In this document: in pieces, positions 1-6,717 of the stretch | How positions within the stretch are numbered: the stretch's first letter is position 1 | Layout of the letters: every line of letters starts with the position of its first letter | Assembly (NCBI GenBank): GCA_002732015.1 | Contig: PCCU01000030.1 | Span: 16,301 to 30,411, forward strand | Reading direction: 5' to 3' | Source of the DNA: Candidatus Pelagibacterales bacterium | GTDB lineage: Bacteria; Pseudomonadota; Alphaproteobacteria; TMED109 | DNA: 14,111 nucleotides | Notes under the pieces: generated by a model | Databases searched by the model: none | The model's input: only the letters and a program-made list of their open reading frames with translations | What the model was told of the DNA's origin: nothing | Program-made: the position numbers and the translations under genes

Positions 1-2
1 CT

Positions 3-482
3 GAAAAATTAAGATTTATTGCAAAAATGAAATCTTTAAAAAGCAAAGAAAAAGAAGCTTTAATTGACCTGAAATCTACAACTGTGATATCACCTATAGA
101 TGGAATTATAGCTAATAGGGTTGTAGAACCAGGAGTCTATGTAAAAAATGGATGGCCTATGATGTCAGTAGTACCAATTGAAGATGTCTGGGTGATAGCA
201 AACTTTAAAGAAACTCAAGTTGAAAATATTAGTATTGGCCAAAATGTTAAAGTAACAATTGACGCATATTCTAATTATGAGATAAAAGGAAAAGTATTAT
301 CAATATCTCCAGCTTCAGCATCATCCTTTAGTTTAATACCTCCACAAAATGCTTCTGGAAACTTTATTAAAGTAGTTCAAAGAATTCCTGTTAAAATTAC
401 TATTGAGATTCCAAAAAAACTAAAAGGCAAAATAGTGCCTGGTTTATCAACTTATGTAAAAATTTTAAAATCTTCTAATTAA
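3..482 (+). CDS. emrA: EmrA/HlyD-family membrane fusion protein, C-terminal part (5' end outside the window)
   Basis: This is the periplasmic adaptor of a tripartite drug-efflux or secretion pump. It links an inner-membrane transporter (EmrB type) to an outer-membrane channel. The reading frame is open to the left edge, so only the last 159 residues are visible. They cover the end of the coiled-coil hairpin (charged KSKEKEA stretch), the second half of the lipoyl domain (TVISPIDGIIANR, then the VEPGVYVKNG turn) and the beta-barrel. The barrel carries the EmrA signatures VWVIANFKETQ, FSLIPPQNASGNFIKVVQR and the closing GLSTYVKI. The lipoyl and barrel order and the NASGN(F/W)IKVVQR box are typical of EmrA rather than AcrA. 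The internal ATG at 27 is not the real start. The stop codon overlaps the end of the convergent gene by 8 bp. An EmrB partner cannot be checked here. Confidence 0.9.
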   Translation, partial: EKLRFIAKMKSLKSKEKEALIDLKSTTVISPIDGIIANRVVEPGVYVKNGWPMMSVVPIEDVWVIANFKETQVENISIGQNVKVTIDAYSNYEIKGKVLSISPASASSFSLIPPQNASGNFIKVVQRIPVKITIEIPKKLKGKIVPGLSTYVKILKSSN

Positions 483-834
483 TTTTTTTTTTTAATGACT
501 CTATCTCACTATCACACTGAGATAATCTATACGCTAATTGTTTGACCAAAGAAGCTACTACAGGTGGACAACCTTCCAACAAATCTTGAAGAATTTTCTG
601 GTCTATAGGTAGTACAATTGAAGGCTTTAAAGCTTTAATGCTAGCTGACCTAGGTTTTTTTAAAATTAATGACATTTCACCAAAAATTTCCATTTCTGAT
701 ATTTCTGCTACTTTTTTTCCGTTAACTTCTATTGCTACCCTTCCGTCAAGTAAAAGATAAGCTTTATCACCTTTTTCTCCTTGATTAAAAATATATTCAT
801 CAGGTAAAAATTTTTGTTTTAAATCTTCTTTCAT
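475..834 (-). CDS. Small cyclic-nucleotide-binding (CNMP/Crp-like sensor) domain protein
   Basis: This 119-residue protein is essentially a single cyclic-nucleotide-binding domain. The early strand YIFNQGEKGDKAYLLLDGRV is the usual opening of the beta roll. The phosphate-binding cassette is visible as FGEMSL (51-56) followed by PRSAS (61-65), with the conserved Glu53 and Arg62 that contact ribose and cyclic phosphate. A C-terminal helix (about 80-118) ends in a Lys-rich tail. There is no helix-turn-helix, so it is not a Crp-type transcription factor. It is more likely a stand-alone cAMP/cGMP sensor acting through protein contacts. Its ATG lies 2 bp after the stop of the metallo-hydrolase gene on the same strand, so the two are probably co-transcribed and translationally coupled. 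The ligand (cAMP or cGMP) is not determined by what is visible. The 3' end overlaps the convergent emrA-like gene by 8 bp. Confidence 0.88.
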   Translation of the reverse strand: MKEDLKQKFLPDEYIFNQGEKGDKAYLLLDGRVAIEVNGKKVAEISEMEIFGEMSLILKKPRSASIKALKPSIVLPIDQKILQDLLEGCPPVVASLVKQLAYRLSQCDSEIESLKKKIN

Positions 835-836
835 AA

Positions 837-1640
837 TTATATTTTTACAGACATTCCTTCTTTTGCAACCATAATATTATTGCTAGTTAAATTTGCTTCT
901 TCTTCAATTTCTTTCATAACATTATCTTTATTGTCTGGGTTATGATGAAATATAGCATATTTTTTTATTTTTGAATAATTAGATAACCGAACTCCTTCTT
1001 GCCATGTTGAATGACCCCAACCTTTATAATTTTCAAACTCTTCATCCTTATATGTGGAATCATATATTAAAAGATCACTGTTAGTAATAAAATTAATTAA
1101 TTTTTCATTTTTAACATTTTCTTCGTGTTCATGGTCTGTAATATAACTAACTGATTTATTATCATATTCTAACCTATACCCAACAGCTCCATCCGGATGG
1201 TTAAGGGACAGAGTAAAAATTTTTATATTATCTTTTATAGTAATAATGTCTCCTACTTTAAAGTTATCGTATTTTATATTAGCTTTAAATTCTTTGAGAG
1301 TGATCGGAAAAGAAGGGCTGCTAATCTGATCCCCTAACACTTTTTTCATATCTTTTCTTCCAGACCTAATATTAAAATTAACATCTGAATTGAACGCAGG
1401 CTTAAAAAAAGGTAGTCCGCAAGTATGGTCGTAATGAAAATGAGATAAAAAAATATCAAAATTATTAATCTTTCTTTGAAGCAAACTATCGCCCAGATTT
1501 TTTATACCTGAACCCATATCAAATATTAAAACATGATTATTTACTCTTACTTCTACACAAGATGTATTGCCACCATACACCGCAAATGATTTTCCCGGTG
1601 TAGGAATACTACCTCTAACTCCCCAAAAAAAAACTTCCAT
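837..1640 (-). CDS. Metallo-beta-lactamase-fold hydrolase (PhnP/phosphodiesterase-like)
   Basis: This is a 267-residue MBL-fold enzyme of the COG1235-like group. The N-terminus has the family opening FWGVRGSIPTPG and YGGNTSCVEV. The metal-binding motif HFHYDH occupies residues 67-72 (His67, His69, Asp71, His72). Further ligands are likely His148 (NHPDG), Asp169 (ITDHEHE) and a C-terminal His among 210, 232 and 233 (WGHSTWQEG, FHHNPDN). All expected metal ligands are present, so a two-metal hydrolase acting on a phosphodiester-type substrate is plausible. No signal peptide is seen, so it should be cytoplasmic. It sits 2 bp upstream of a cyclic-nucleotide-binding domain gene, which makes a cyclic-nucleotide phosphodiesterase or a cAMP-regulated hydrolase an attractive inference, though not a proven one. 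The 32-bp gap from lysR holds an AT dinucleotide run at about 1652-1664. No strong Shine-Dalgarno precedes the ATG. Confidence 0.87.
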   Translation of the reverse strand: MEVFFWGVRGSIPTPGKSFAVYGGNTSCVEVRVNNHVLIFDMGSGIKNLGDSLLQRKINNFDIFLSHFHYDHTCGLPFFKPAFNSDVNFNIRSGRKDMKKVLGDQISSPSFPITLKEFKANIKYDNFKVGDIITIKDNIKIFTLSLNHPDGAVGYRLEYDNKSVSYITDHEHEENVKNEKLINFITNSDLLIYDSTYKDEEFENYKGWGHSTWQEGVRLSNYSKIKKYAIFHHNPDNKDNVMKEIEEEANLTSNNIMVAKEGMSVKI

Positions 1641-1672
1641 ATGAAACCTACATATATATATATACCAAAATT

Positions 1673-2647
1673 TTAATTATTTCCATTATTAGCATTGCTT
1701 AATATTGGAGGTATAAGATTTATTTTTGGTAAATTTAAATTTTTTCCTGCCTCTACTAAACATTTTATAAATGATTTAGAGGGCTCAATTTTAGAAAATT
1801 GATTTGGAGTTAGAGACACTAGCCTTCTTTGCATAATTTTTGTCTCGTATAAATTTACATTATATACACGACCTGCTCCAACAACTGCTGTCAAGGCTGG
1901 CAAAACTACCACGCCTAAGCCTGCTTCAACCATAGACAAAGCTACTTCATAAGACCTTGTATTAGCAAGTATGTTAATATCACCTAAATTTTTTTCAAAC
2001 CATGCATCTATTCTTTTTTTATGCTGACTACCAAACTCAAACATTATAGTTGATTTCAAAATAGCTTGCATATCTATATCTAAATCTTTAATACTTTCAA
2101 TTTTGCTAAGATTAATAAACTTTGGAACCGCTAGCACATAAGGATCAGAAAATACCTCATTTGCAATAAACGATAAGTTAGCTGCAGCTACTGAATCTGC
2201 AGCCACTACAGCAATATTAAGTTGTCTAGCATATAATAAATCTATTGCTTCTGCAGGAGCCACCTCAAGAACATTTATCTGTACATTAGGAAAAAGTTTT
2301 GAGAAAATTCTTACCGTTGGAGGTAATATGTTTCTTGCTACAGAAGACAACATTCCTACTTTTAAAATACCTCTAGTTTTTTGAGAAAACTCCTTTAGTC
2401 CTTCTTCAGTTTCTTCAAAGTTAGCTAATATAGTTTCTGCCTTGGTATATAAAAATTGCCCGGCATCTGTAAGTTGGATTTTTCCGGCAATTCTATTAAA
2501 GAGTTTTGCGCCTAATTCATCCTCTAACTTAGCTATTTGTTGAGAGAGTGAAGGTTGAGCTAACCCTAACATTTTTGATGCTTTAGTATATGACTTAGCT
2601 TGTGATACTGCCCAAAAAATTCTCATTTGATGTATTGTCATTGCCAT
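1673..2647 (-). CDS. LysR-family transcriptional regulator
   Basis: The 324-residue length and layout are those of LysR regulators. An N-terminal winged helix-turn-helix spans about residues 3-62 (QMRIFWAVSQAKSYTKAS, then LAQPSLSQQIAKLEDELGAKLFNR). A linker helix follows, and from about 90 there is a periplasmic-binding-protein-like effector domain beginning LKVGMLSSVA. The ATG is preceded on its strand by AAGGGT at usable spacing, and the third codon is also ATG. LysR proteins usually bind a small co-inducer and act on a divergent or nearby operon. Here the divergent neighbour is only a tRNA gene, while the gene downstream on the same strand, 32 bp away, is the MBL hydrolase. That hydrolase and the CNMP gene could therefore be its co-transcribed targets. 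The effector cannot be told from sequence alone. Confidence 0.93.
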   Translation of the reverse strand: MAMTIHQMRIFWAVSQAKSYTKASKMLGLAQPSLSQQIAKLEDELGAKLFNRIAGKIQLTDAGQFLYTKAETILANFEETEEGLKEFSQKTRGILKVGMLSSVARNILPPTVRIFSKLFPNVQINVLEVAPAEAIDLLYARQLNIAVVAADSVAAANLSFIANEVFSDPYVLAVPKFINLSKIESIKDLDIDMQAILKSTIMFEFGSQHKKRIDAWFEKNLGDINILANTRSYEVALSMVEAGLGVVVLPALTAVVGAGRVYNVNLYETKIMQRRLVSLTPNQFSKIEPSKSFIKCLVEAGKNLNLPKINLIPPILSNANNGNN

Positions 2648-2729
2648 AAAAAATACCCTTAATTAAAAATAATAAGTACTTTTAACATTTTTTTAATTAA
2701 AATAAAAAAAAAAAAATATAATTTGTTTT

Positions 2730-2758
2730 TTGAAGTTAAATATAAAATTTAATAATAC
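2730..2758 (+). promoter_or_regulatory. Possible promoter of the tRNA-Arg gene
   Basis: TTGAAG at 2730-2735 and TAATAC at 2753-2758 are separated by exactly 17 bp and lie about 30 bp before the tRNA. The -35 matches the sigma70 consensus reasonably but the -10 is only partial. In such AT-rich DNA chance matches are common, and TATTAT at 2761-2766 is an alternative -10. The rest of the 2648-2789 gap is mostly A/T and also has to hold the leftward lysR promoter. Confidence 0.3.
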
Positions 2759-2789
2759 AGTATTATAAAGAAAGTTTTGTTTAAGCATG

Positions 2790-2865
2790 GCCCTCATAGT
2801 TAAACTGGATATAACACAGTCCTCCTAAGACCGAGTTCGGGGTTCGAGTCCCTGTGAGGGCGCCA
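2790..2865 (+). tRNA. tRNA-Arg (anticodon CCU)
   Basis: This 76-nt cloverleaf has a perfect 7-bp acceptor stem (GCCCTCA with TGAGGGC), discriminator G and an encoded CCA at 2863-2865. The D arm GTTA...TAAC surrounds AACTGGATA. The anticodon loop CTCCTAA at 2822-2828 gives anticodon CCT (2824-2826). The T arm is CGGGG TTCGAGT CCCTG, containing one G-T pair. The D-arm and T-loop sequences resemble the AGG-decoding arginine tRNAs of proteobacteria. The anticodon stem CAGTC/GACCG carries an A-C mismatch at its second pair (A2818, C2832), which is unusual but tolerable. The variable loop is AGTT. No group I intron is present. Confidence 0.95.
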
Positions 2866-2906
2866 TTTTCTATTGTTTACCAAATTTATTTGTTGTAAAA
2901 TTAAGT

Positions 2907-3197
2907 ATGAGCAACTATTACAAAGTTTTTTTTACTATTACTTTTGATTATAGTGAAAAAAAAAATAAAGTGATTACAAAGTTTTTTAAAAGCGATGTTG
3001 ATCTGACAACAAATGATTTTCCGGAAAATATAAATGACACAAATATTTACAAGCTATGGAATAAGCATGCTCTCAAAAAGCCTTTAAACGATTTAAATCC
3101 TGATAATGAGTTTAATGAAAATAAGGCTTCTAATAAAAAAATTGTAACACACAGAATAGTAAATCTCAAAACACTTACAGAAGTATTTAATAGTTAA
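2907..3197 (+). CDS. Hypothetical protein, 96 residues
   Basis: I do not recognise this protein. It is 96 residues long and rich in Asn and Lys. It starts with a beta-strand-like stretch (YYKVFFTITFDYS), then has a charged middle with an aromatic helix (IYKLWNKHALKKPLNDLN) and a Lys-rich tail. No signal peptide or membrane segment is visible, so it is probably cytoplasmic. The start has no clear Shine-Dalgarno. The gene begins 41 bp after the tRNA and could be read from the tRNA promoter. It stops 5 bp before the end of the convergent DUF465 gene. The order strand, charged helix, then KPL(N/D) weakly resembles the unknown protein encoded at 4339-4608, so the two may belong to one family. That is an impression from eye alignment only. 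The open frame and lack of overlap with other genes favour a real gene. Confidence 0.65.
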   Translation: MSNYYKVFFTITFDYSEKKNKVITKFFKSDVDLTTNDFPENINDTNIYKLWNKHALKKPLNDLNPDNEFNENKASNKKIVTHRIVNLKTLTEVFNS

Positions 3198-3202
3198 AAA
3201 AC

Positions 3203-3355
3203 TTAGATATTTTCGATTCTATCTTTAACTGCCAACTTTAATTTTTTTAATTGTCTTAAGTTAGCCCAAGTCTTTTCATCCCTCATAAATGACCTTTTTT
3301 TTTCTGCTAGTTTTACTTTTTCTTTTAAAAGATTATATTTTTTTAAAATTTGCAC
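3203..3355 (-). CDS. DUF465 (YdcH-like) small coiled-coil protein
   Basis: This short leftward frame of 50 codons fills an otherwise empty gap. The translated C-terminus, RQLKKLKLAVKDRIENI, has the hallmark of the DUF465/YdcH family, whose members end in a (L)KK.KL.LKD.I helix. The middle (KEKVKLAEKKRS) reads as a charged helical hairpin. DUF465 proteins are usually 55-80 residues, so this one is slightly short. The chosen start is a GTG at 3353-3355; the frame stays open a little further upstream without an ATG, and no Shine-Dalgarno is obvious. It is convergent with the 2907-3197 gene (5 bp apart) and divergent from the PfpI-like gene. The family's function is unknown. Confidence in the family rests on the C-terminal motif alone. 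Confidence 0.7.
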   Translation of the reverse strand: MQILKKYNLLKEKVKLAEKKRSFMRDEKTWANLRQLKKLKLAVKDRIENI

Positions 3356-3409
3356 TATTCTTAGCTTATAGTAATTTTTTTTTTAAACAAGATTAATAAA
3401 ATTATATTT

Positions 3410-4021
3410 ATGAGAGTTGGTATATTTATATTTAAAGGAGTAGAAATTTTAGATTTTACTGGACCTTATGAAGTTTTCTCTTCCACTAGAATAAGCTCTA
3501 AAGTTTTAAATAAGAGAAATATAAATGAAATTTATAAAAACCCTAGTCCTTTTAAAATTTTTACAATTTCTTGCAAAGAAAAAAAAATTATTACCACAGG
3601 TGGAATGAAGGTTGTTTGTGATTATAATTTTTTAGATGCACCTAACTTTGATATTTTACTTATTCCAGGAGGAAAAGGGACAAGAAAACTTATTTCAAAT
3701 AAATCAGTATTGTCCTGGATCTATAATAGAAGAAATACAAAATTAATAATCTCTATTTGCACTGGTTCTCTTTTGCTAGCTGCTTCTGGCCTACTTAAAA
3801 ATAAAAAAGCAACAACGCATTGGAGTGCATTTGACCTTCTAAAAGATATAAGTCCTTCTACCTCAGTGTTAAGAAAAAGATATGTCATGGATAAAATTTT
3901 TTCTTCATCAGGAGTAGCTTCAGGAATAGACTTATCCTTAAAAGTAGTAGAAAACTTTTATGGAAAAACTGTTGCTAAAAATACTGCTAAATATATGGAA
4001 TACCGTTTAATAAAAAAATAA
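3410..4021 (+). CDS. DJ-1/PfpI-family protein, isonitrile-hydratase-like
   Basis: The 203-residue protein has the class I glutamine-amidotransferase-like fold of DJ-1/PfpI. The opening VGIFIFKGVEILDFTGPYEVF contains Asp15 and Glu21. A central IPGGKGTR is followed by the nucleophile elbow SICTGSLLLAASGLL with Cys117, then ATTHW (134-138) and the late GVASGIDL. This combination is the one seen in isonitrile hydratases (InhA-like) and in the sensor domains of GlxA-type AraC regulators. There is no C-terminal AraC helix-turn-helix here, so it is an enzyme or a stress protein rather than a regulator. The exact substrate is uncertain, because many members annotated as isonitrile hydratase are untested. 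No Shine-Dalgarno is visible before the ATG. The gene ends 5 bp from the stop of the convergent broken gene. Confidence 0.87.
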   Translation: MRVGIFIFKGVEILDFTGPYEVFSSTRISSKVLNKRNINEIYKNPSPFKIFTISCKEKKIITTGGMKVVCDYNFLDAPNFDILLIPGGKGTRKLISNKSVLSWIYNRRNTKLIISICTGSLLLAASGLLKNKKATTHWSAFDLLKDISPSTSVLRKRYVMDKIFSSSGVASGIDLSLKVVENFYGKTVAKNTAKYMEYRLIKK

Positions 4022-4026
4022 ATATT

Positions 4027-4297
4027 CTAAATATCTTCTATTGATAGTCCTTCATTTTTTCCCTGTTTAAGAAGCTTTTCGTCAAACCATTTTGAGCAAC
4101 TTAAAATAGCACCATTAGTAGAAAATTCACAAGCTCTAATCAATCCGTTTTTTTTTTTGTATAAATCCTGCAAATGCTCCATTAGTATTATAATATGCAC
4201 TAATAGAATTGTTTGGTTTAGTATCAAGCTTTATAAAATAGACTGCTATTAAAGTGATAAATAAAATCAAAAAAAACATAGATAAAAAATACTTCAT
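4027..4297 (-). pseudogene. Small membrane-anchored protein gene, frame broken at an A11 tract
   Basis: Read leftward from the ATG at 4295-4297, the frame encodes an N-terminal hydrophobic signal or anchor (MKYFLSMFFLILFITLIAVYF). A soluble part follows, ending ...NTNGAFAGFIQ. At the 11-base A run (T11 on the plus strand, 4148-4158) this frame passes into KKKRID and stops at 4136. A second frame continues seamlessly from the run with KKNGLIRACEFSTNGAILSCSKWFDEK and stops at 4027. With ten A residues the two halves join into one 89-residue protein. The similar NTNGAFAGF and STNGAILS segments on either side of the break support one original gene. The break may be a true mutation, a sequencing slip, or a site of polymerase slippage that restores some full-length product. 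The family is not recognised. The gene is divergent from the beta-oxidation operon. Confidence 0.7.
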
Positions 4298-4338
4298 ACT
4301 TTGAAAATATAATAAAAATGATAAACTTAATATATAAT

Positions 4339-4608
4339 ATGAAATATTTAGTCAACTTTCAAATTGAACTTGCTATTAAATATAGTAAAAAAATAAAATT
4401 TAGATGCACTCATACTATATTAGAAAGTGAAGTAGAAAAAAAATTATTACAAAATTTTGATACAATAAAAGATTGGTTTGTTGAATATTTTCGTGAAAAA
4501 CCTCTAGATAACTTTATAGATGTACCAAAGTTAGATAGAGAATATAATGTAGAAATGAAAGTTGGTAGGATAACAAACTCTATTGATGGGAAATATAAAA
4601 CTTTTTAG
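4339..4608 (+). CDS. Hypothetical protein, first gene of the beta-oxidation operon
   Basis: I do not recognise this 89-residue protein. It begins with a strand-like stretch (KYLVNFQIELAIKYSKK). A helical middle follows (LESEVEKKLLQNFDTIKDWFVEYFREKPLDNF), then a basic C-terminus (VEMKVGRITNSIDGKYKTF). There is no signal peptide or membrane helix. An in-frame ATG at 4318 would add seven residues. I prefer 4339 because TATAAT at 4308-4313 would place transcription start near 4320, and because the shorter protein lines up better with the weakly similar product at 2907-3197. Neither ATG has a clear Shine-Dalgarno. The stop codon overlaps the Shine-Dalgarno AGGAG of the hydratase/dehydrogenase gene, which begins 8 bp later. 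Co-transcription and coupling are therefore likely, and a role tied to fatty-acid oxidation is possible but unproven. Confidence 0.65.
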   Translation: MKYLVNFQIELAIKYSKKIKFRCTHTILESEVEKKLLQNFDTIKDWFVEYFREKPLDNFIDVPKLDREYNVEMKVGRITNSIDGKYKTF

Positions 4609-4616
4609 GAGTAAAA

Positions 4617-6707
4617 ATGAATAATCAAGCTATCAAATATGAAATTAAAGAAAATATTGGAATAATAAAAGGTGCTAACCATCCTGTAAATGCTTTATCT
4701 TACGAAGTAAGAAAAGGATTAATTGACTCATTACAACTTTTTTTAAAAGACGATAACATTGAAGGCATAATATTGTGTGGTGAAGGAAGAACGTTCTTTG
4801 CCGGAGCAGACATAAGCGAATTTGGGAAACCTATGCAATCCCCTAGTCTGAATGATGTAATTTTTGAATTTGAAAATTCTAATAAACCTATTGTTGCAGC
4901 CTTGCACGGAACTCCTCTGGGTGGGGGGTTAGAGTTAGCTATGGGTTGTAACTACAGAGTAGCTTTATCTAGTACAAATTTAGGTCTTCCAGAAGTGAAG
5001 TTAGGAATTATTCCTGGCGCTGGAGGAACTCAAAGGCTTCCTAGATTAGCAGGCATAGAAAAAGCATTATCAATGATAACTTCTGGAACACCAATAAATG
5101 CAAAAGATGCTTTAAATTCAGGCATAGTAGAAGAGGTTTTTCCAGATAATATAATAGAAAATGCAATGAATTTTATCAAAAGCAAGTTAAGTTTAGATAA
5201 CCATCCTATTGTAAGCAAATTATCTGAAAAAGTTTCAAATATTCAGAGTGAGGTTTTTGATAATTTTTCTAATAAAATACAAAAAAAATATAGGGGAAGA
5301 AAGTCTCCTTTGTGTGCTATTGAAGCAGTTAAAGCAACTACCACTTTAACTTTCACTGAAGGACTAGAAAAAGAAAGAGAATTATTCAAACTTTGCCATG
5401 ATTCAAAAGAAAGCTCATCATTGATTCATATGTTTTTTTCAGAAAGAAAGGCTTTAAAAATTCCAGATATACCAAAAGATACTAAAATTTTACCTATAAA
5501 TTCAGCTGCTGTTATAGGTTGCGGTACCATGGGAGGCGGAATTGCGATGAATTTTGCCAATGTTGGAATACCTGTTATTGTAATTGAAGATACTCAAGAG
5601 TCTCTTAATAATGGAATTAAAATAATAGAAAAAAATTATTCTAATACAGTTTCTAAAGGAAAAATGAGTGATAGTGAATTTAAAAACAGAATGTCATTAA
5701 TAAAGGGTGCTACCAGCCTTGAAAGTATAGTTGGTGCAGATGTAGTAGTAGAGGCCGTATTTGAAGAAATGAAACTCAAAAAGGAAATGTTTTCAAGAAT
5801 AGATAAGTTAGCAAAAGAAAATGCTATTTTGGCTACCAATACCTCTACTTTAGATATTGACCAAATAGCAGAATCTACAAGTAGACCTGAACATGTAATT
5901 GGTACTCATTTTTTTAGTCCAGCTAATGTAATGCAGCTTTTAGAAATAGTCAGGGGAAAGAAAACTAGTAAAGAAGTAATAGCAAGCACTATGAAACTAG
6001 CAAAAAATATTAAGAAAACTCCTGTATTGGCAGGAAACTGTGATGGGTTTATAGGGAATAGAATGTTTCACGAATATGTAAGACAAGCTCATGCATTAGC
6101 AGAGGAAGGAGCAAAAGTGTCTGATATAGACCGTGTAATTTACGATTTTGGTTGGGCTATGGGACCATTCGCAGTCAATGATTTAGCTGGTAATGATGTA
6201 GGATGGAGAATTAGAAAAAGACATAAACAAGAGGGTAAGTATGATAATTTAAGATATACTTCTACGGTTGCAGATCAGCTGTGTGAATTGGGAAGGTACG
6301 GTCAAAAAACTAATAGAGGTTTTTATATTTATGATCAGCAGACGAGAAAAAAACAAATAGATCCTGAAGTAGATATCATGTTTGAAAAAGTAGCAAAGGA
6401 AAAAGGTATATCTAGGAGGCAAATTGATGACAATGAAATTTTACACAGATTAAGTTGGGCACTATTTAATACAGGCTGTATGATACTTGAAGAAGGTTAT
6501 GCTTTGAGGGCCTCTGATATAGATGTAACGTATGCTTATGGTTATGGTTATCCTCACTGGCGAGGTGGCCCAATGAAATATGCAGAAGACTATGGTCTGG
6601 AAAAAGTATTAGAAGAAATAGAAAGTTTTAGGACAAAAAATCCTGATATGTGGCCAAAATGCAATTATCTAGAAGAATTAGTTAAAGAAAATAAAAAATT
6701 TAATTAG
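4617..6707 (+). CDS. Bifunctional enoyl-CoA hydratase / 3-hydroxyacyl-CoA dehydrogenase (FadB/FadJ type)
   Basis: The 696-residue multifunctional enzyme carries out the second and third steps of fatty-acid beta-oxidation: hydration of enoyl-CoA, then NAD-dependent oxidation to 3-ketoacyl-CoA. The N-terminal crotonase domain (about 1-190) shows the oxyanion-hole elements AGADISEF (62-69) and GTPLGGGLELAMG. It has both catalytic glutamates, Glu106 and Glu126 (LPEVKLGIIPGAGGTQ). The NAD-binding domain starts at about 296 with VIGCGTMGGGIA (299-310). The dehydrogenase catalytic His431 lies in GTHFFSPANVM, with Asn408 nearby. Two C-terminal dehydrogenase domains follow, the last with the YGYGYPHWRGGPM signature. 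The length and order fit FadB/FadJ-like proteins of about 700 residues. The ATG is preceded by TAGGAGT at good spacing. The thiolase starts 10 bp downstream, forming the classic two-gene complex. Confidence 0.95.
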   Translation: MNNQAIKYEIKENIGIIKGANHPVNALSYEVRKGLIDSLQLFLKDDNIEGIILCGEGRTFFAGADISEFGKPMQSPSLNDVIFEFENSNKPIVAALHGTPLGGGLELAMGCNYRVALSSTNLGLPEVKLGIIPGAGGTQRLPRLAGIEKALSMITSGTPINAKDALNSGIVEEVFPDNIIENAMNFIKSKLSLDNHPIVSKLSEKVSNIQSEVFDNFSNKIQKKYRGRKSPLCAIEAVKATTTLTFTEGLEKERELFKLCHDSKESSSLIHMFFSERKALKIPDIPKDTKILPINSAAVIGCGTMGGGIAMNFANVGIPVIVIEDTQESLNNGIKIIEKNYSNTVSKGKMSDSEFKNRMSLIKGATSLESIVGADVVVEAVFEEMKLKKEMFSRIDKLAKENAILATNTSTLDIDQIAESTSRPEHVIGTHFFSPANVMQLLEIVRGKKTSKEVIASTMKLAKNIKKTPVLAGNCDGFIGNRMFHEYVRQAHALAEEGAKVSDIDRVIYDFGWAMGPFAVNDLAGNDVGWRIRKRHKQEGKYDNLRYTSTVADQLCELGRYGQKTNRGFYIYDQQTRKKQIDPEVDIMFEKVAKEKGISRRQIDDNEILHRLSWALFNTGCMILEEGYALRASDIDVTYAYGYGYPHWRGGPMKYAEDYGLEKVLEEIESFRTKNPDMWPKCNYLEELVKENKKFN

Positions 6708-6717
6708 GAGTAAAAAA

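Noticed and set aside
1652..1664. AT dinucleotide run between lysR and the MBL gene
   Set aside because: Short simple repeat expected in such AT-rich DNA; no sign of phase variation because it is not inside a frame.
5030..5218. Minus-strand frame of 62 codons inside the hydratase/dehydrogenase gene
   Set aside because: It lies wholly within a well-supported gene and shows no motif.
5636..5839. Minus-strand frame of 67 codons within the dehydrogenase domain
   Set aside because: Antisense shadow of conserved coding sequence; the composition follows the opposite strand.
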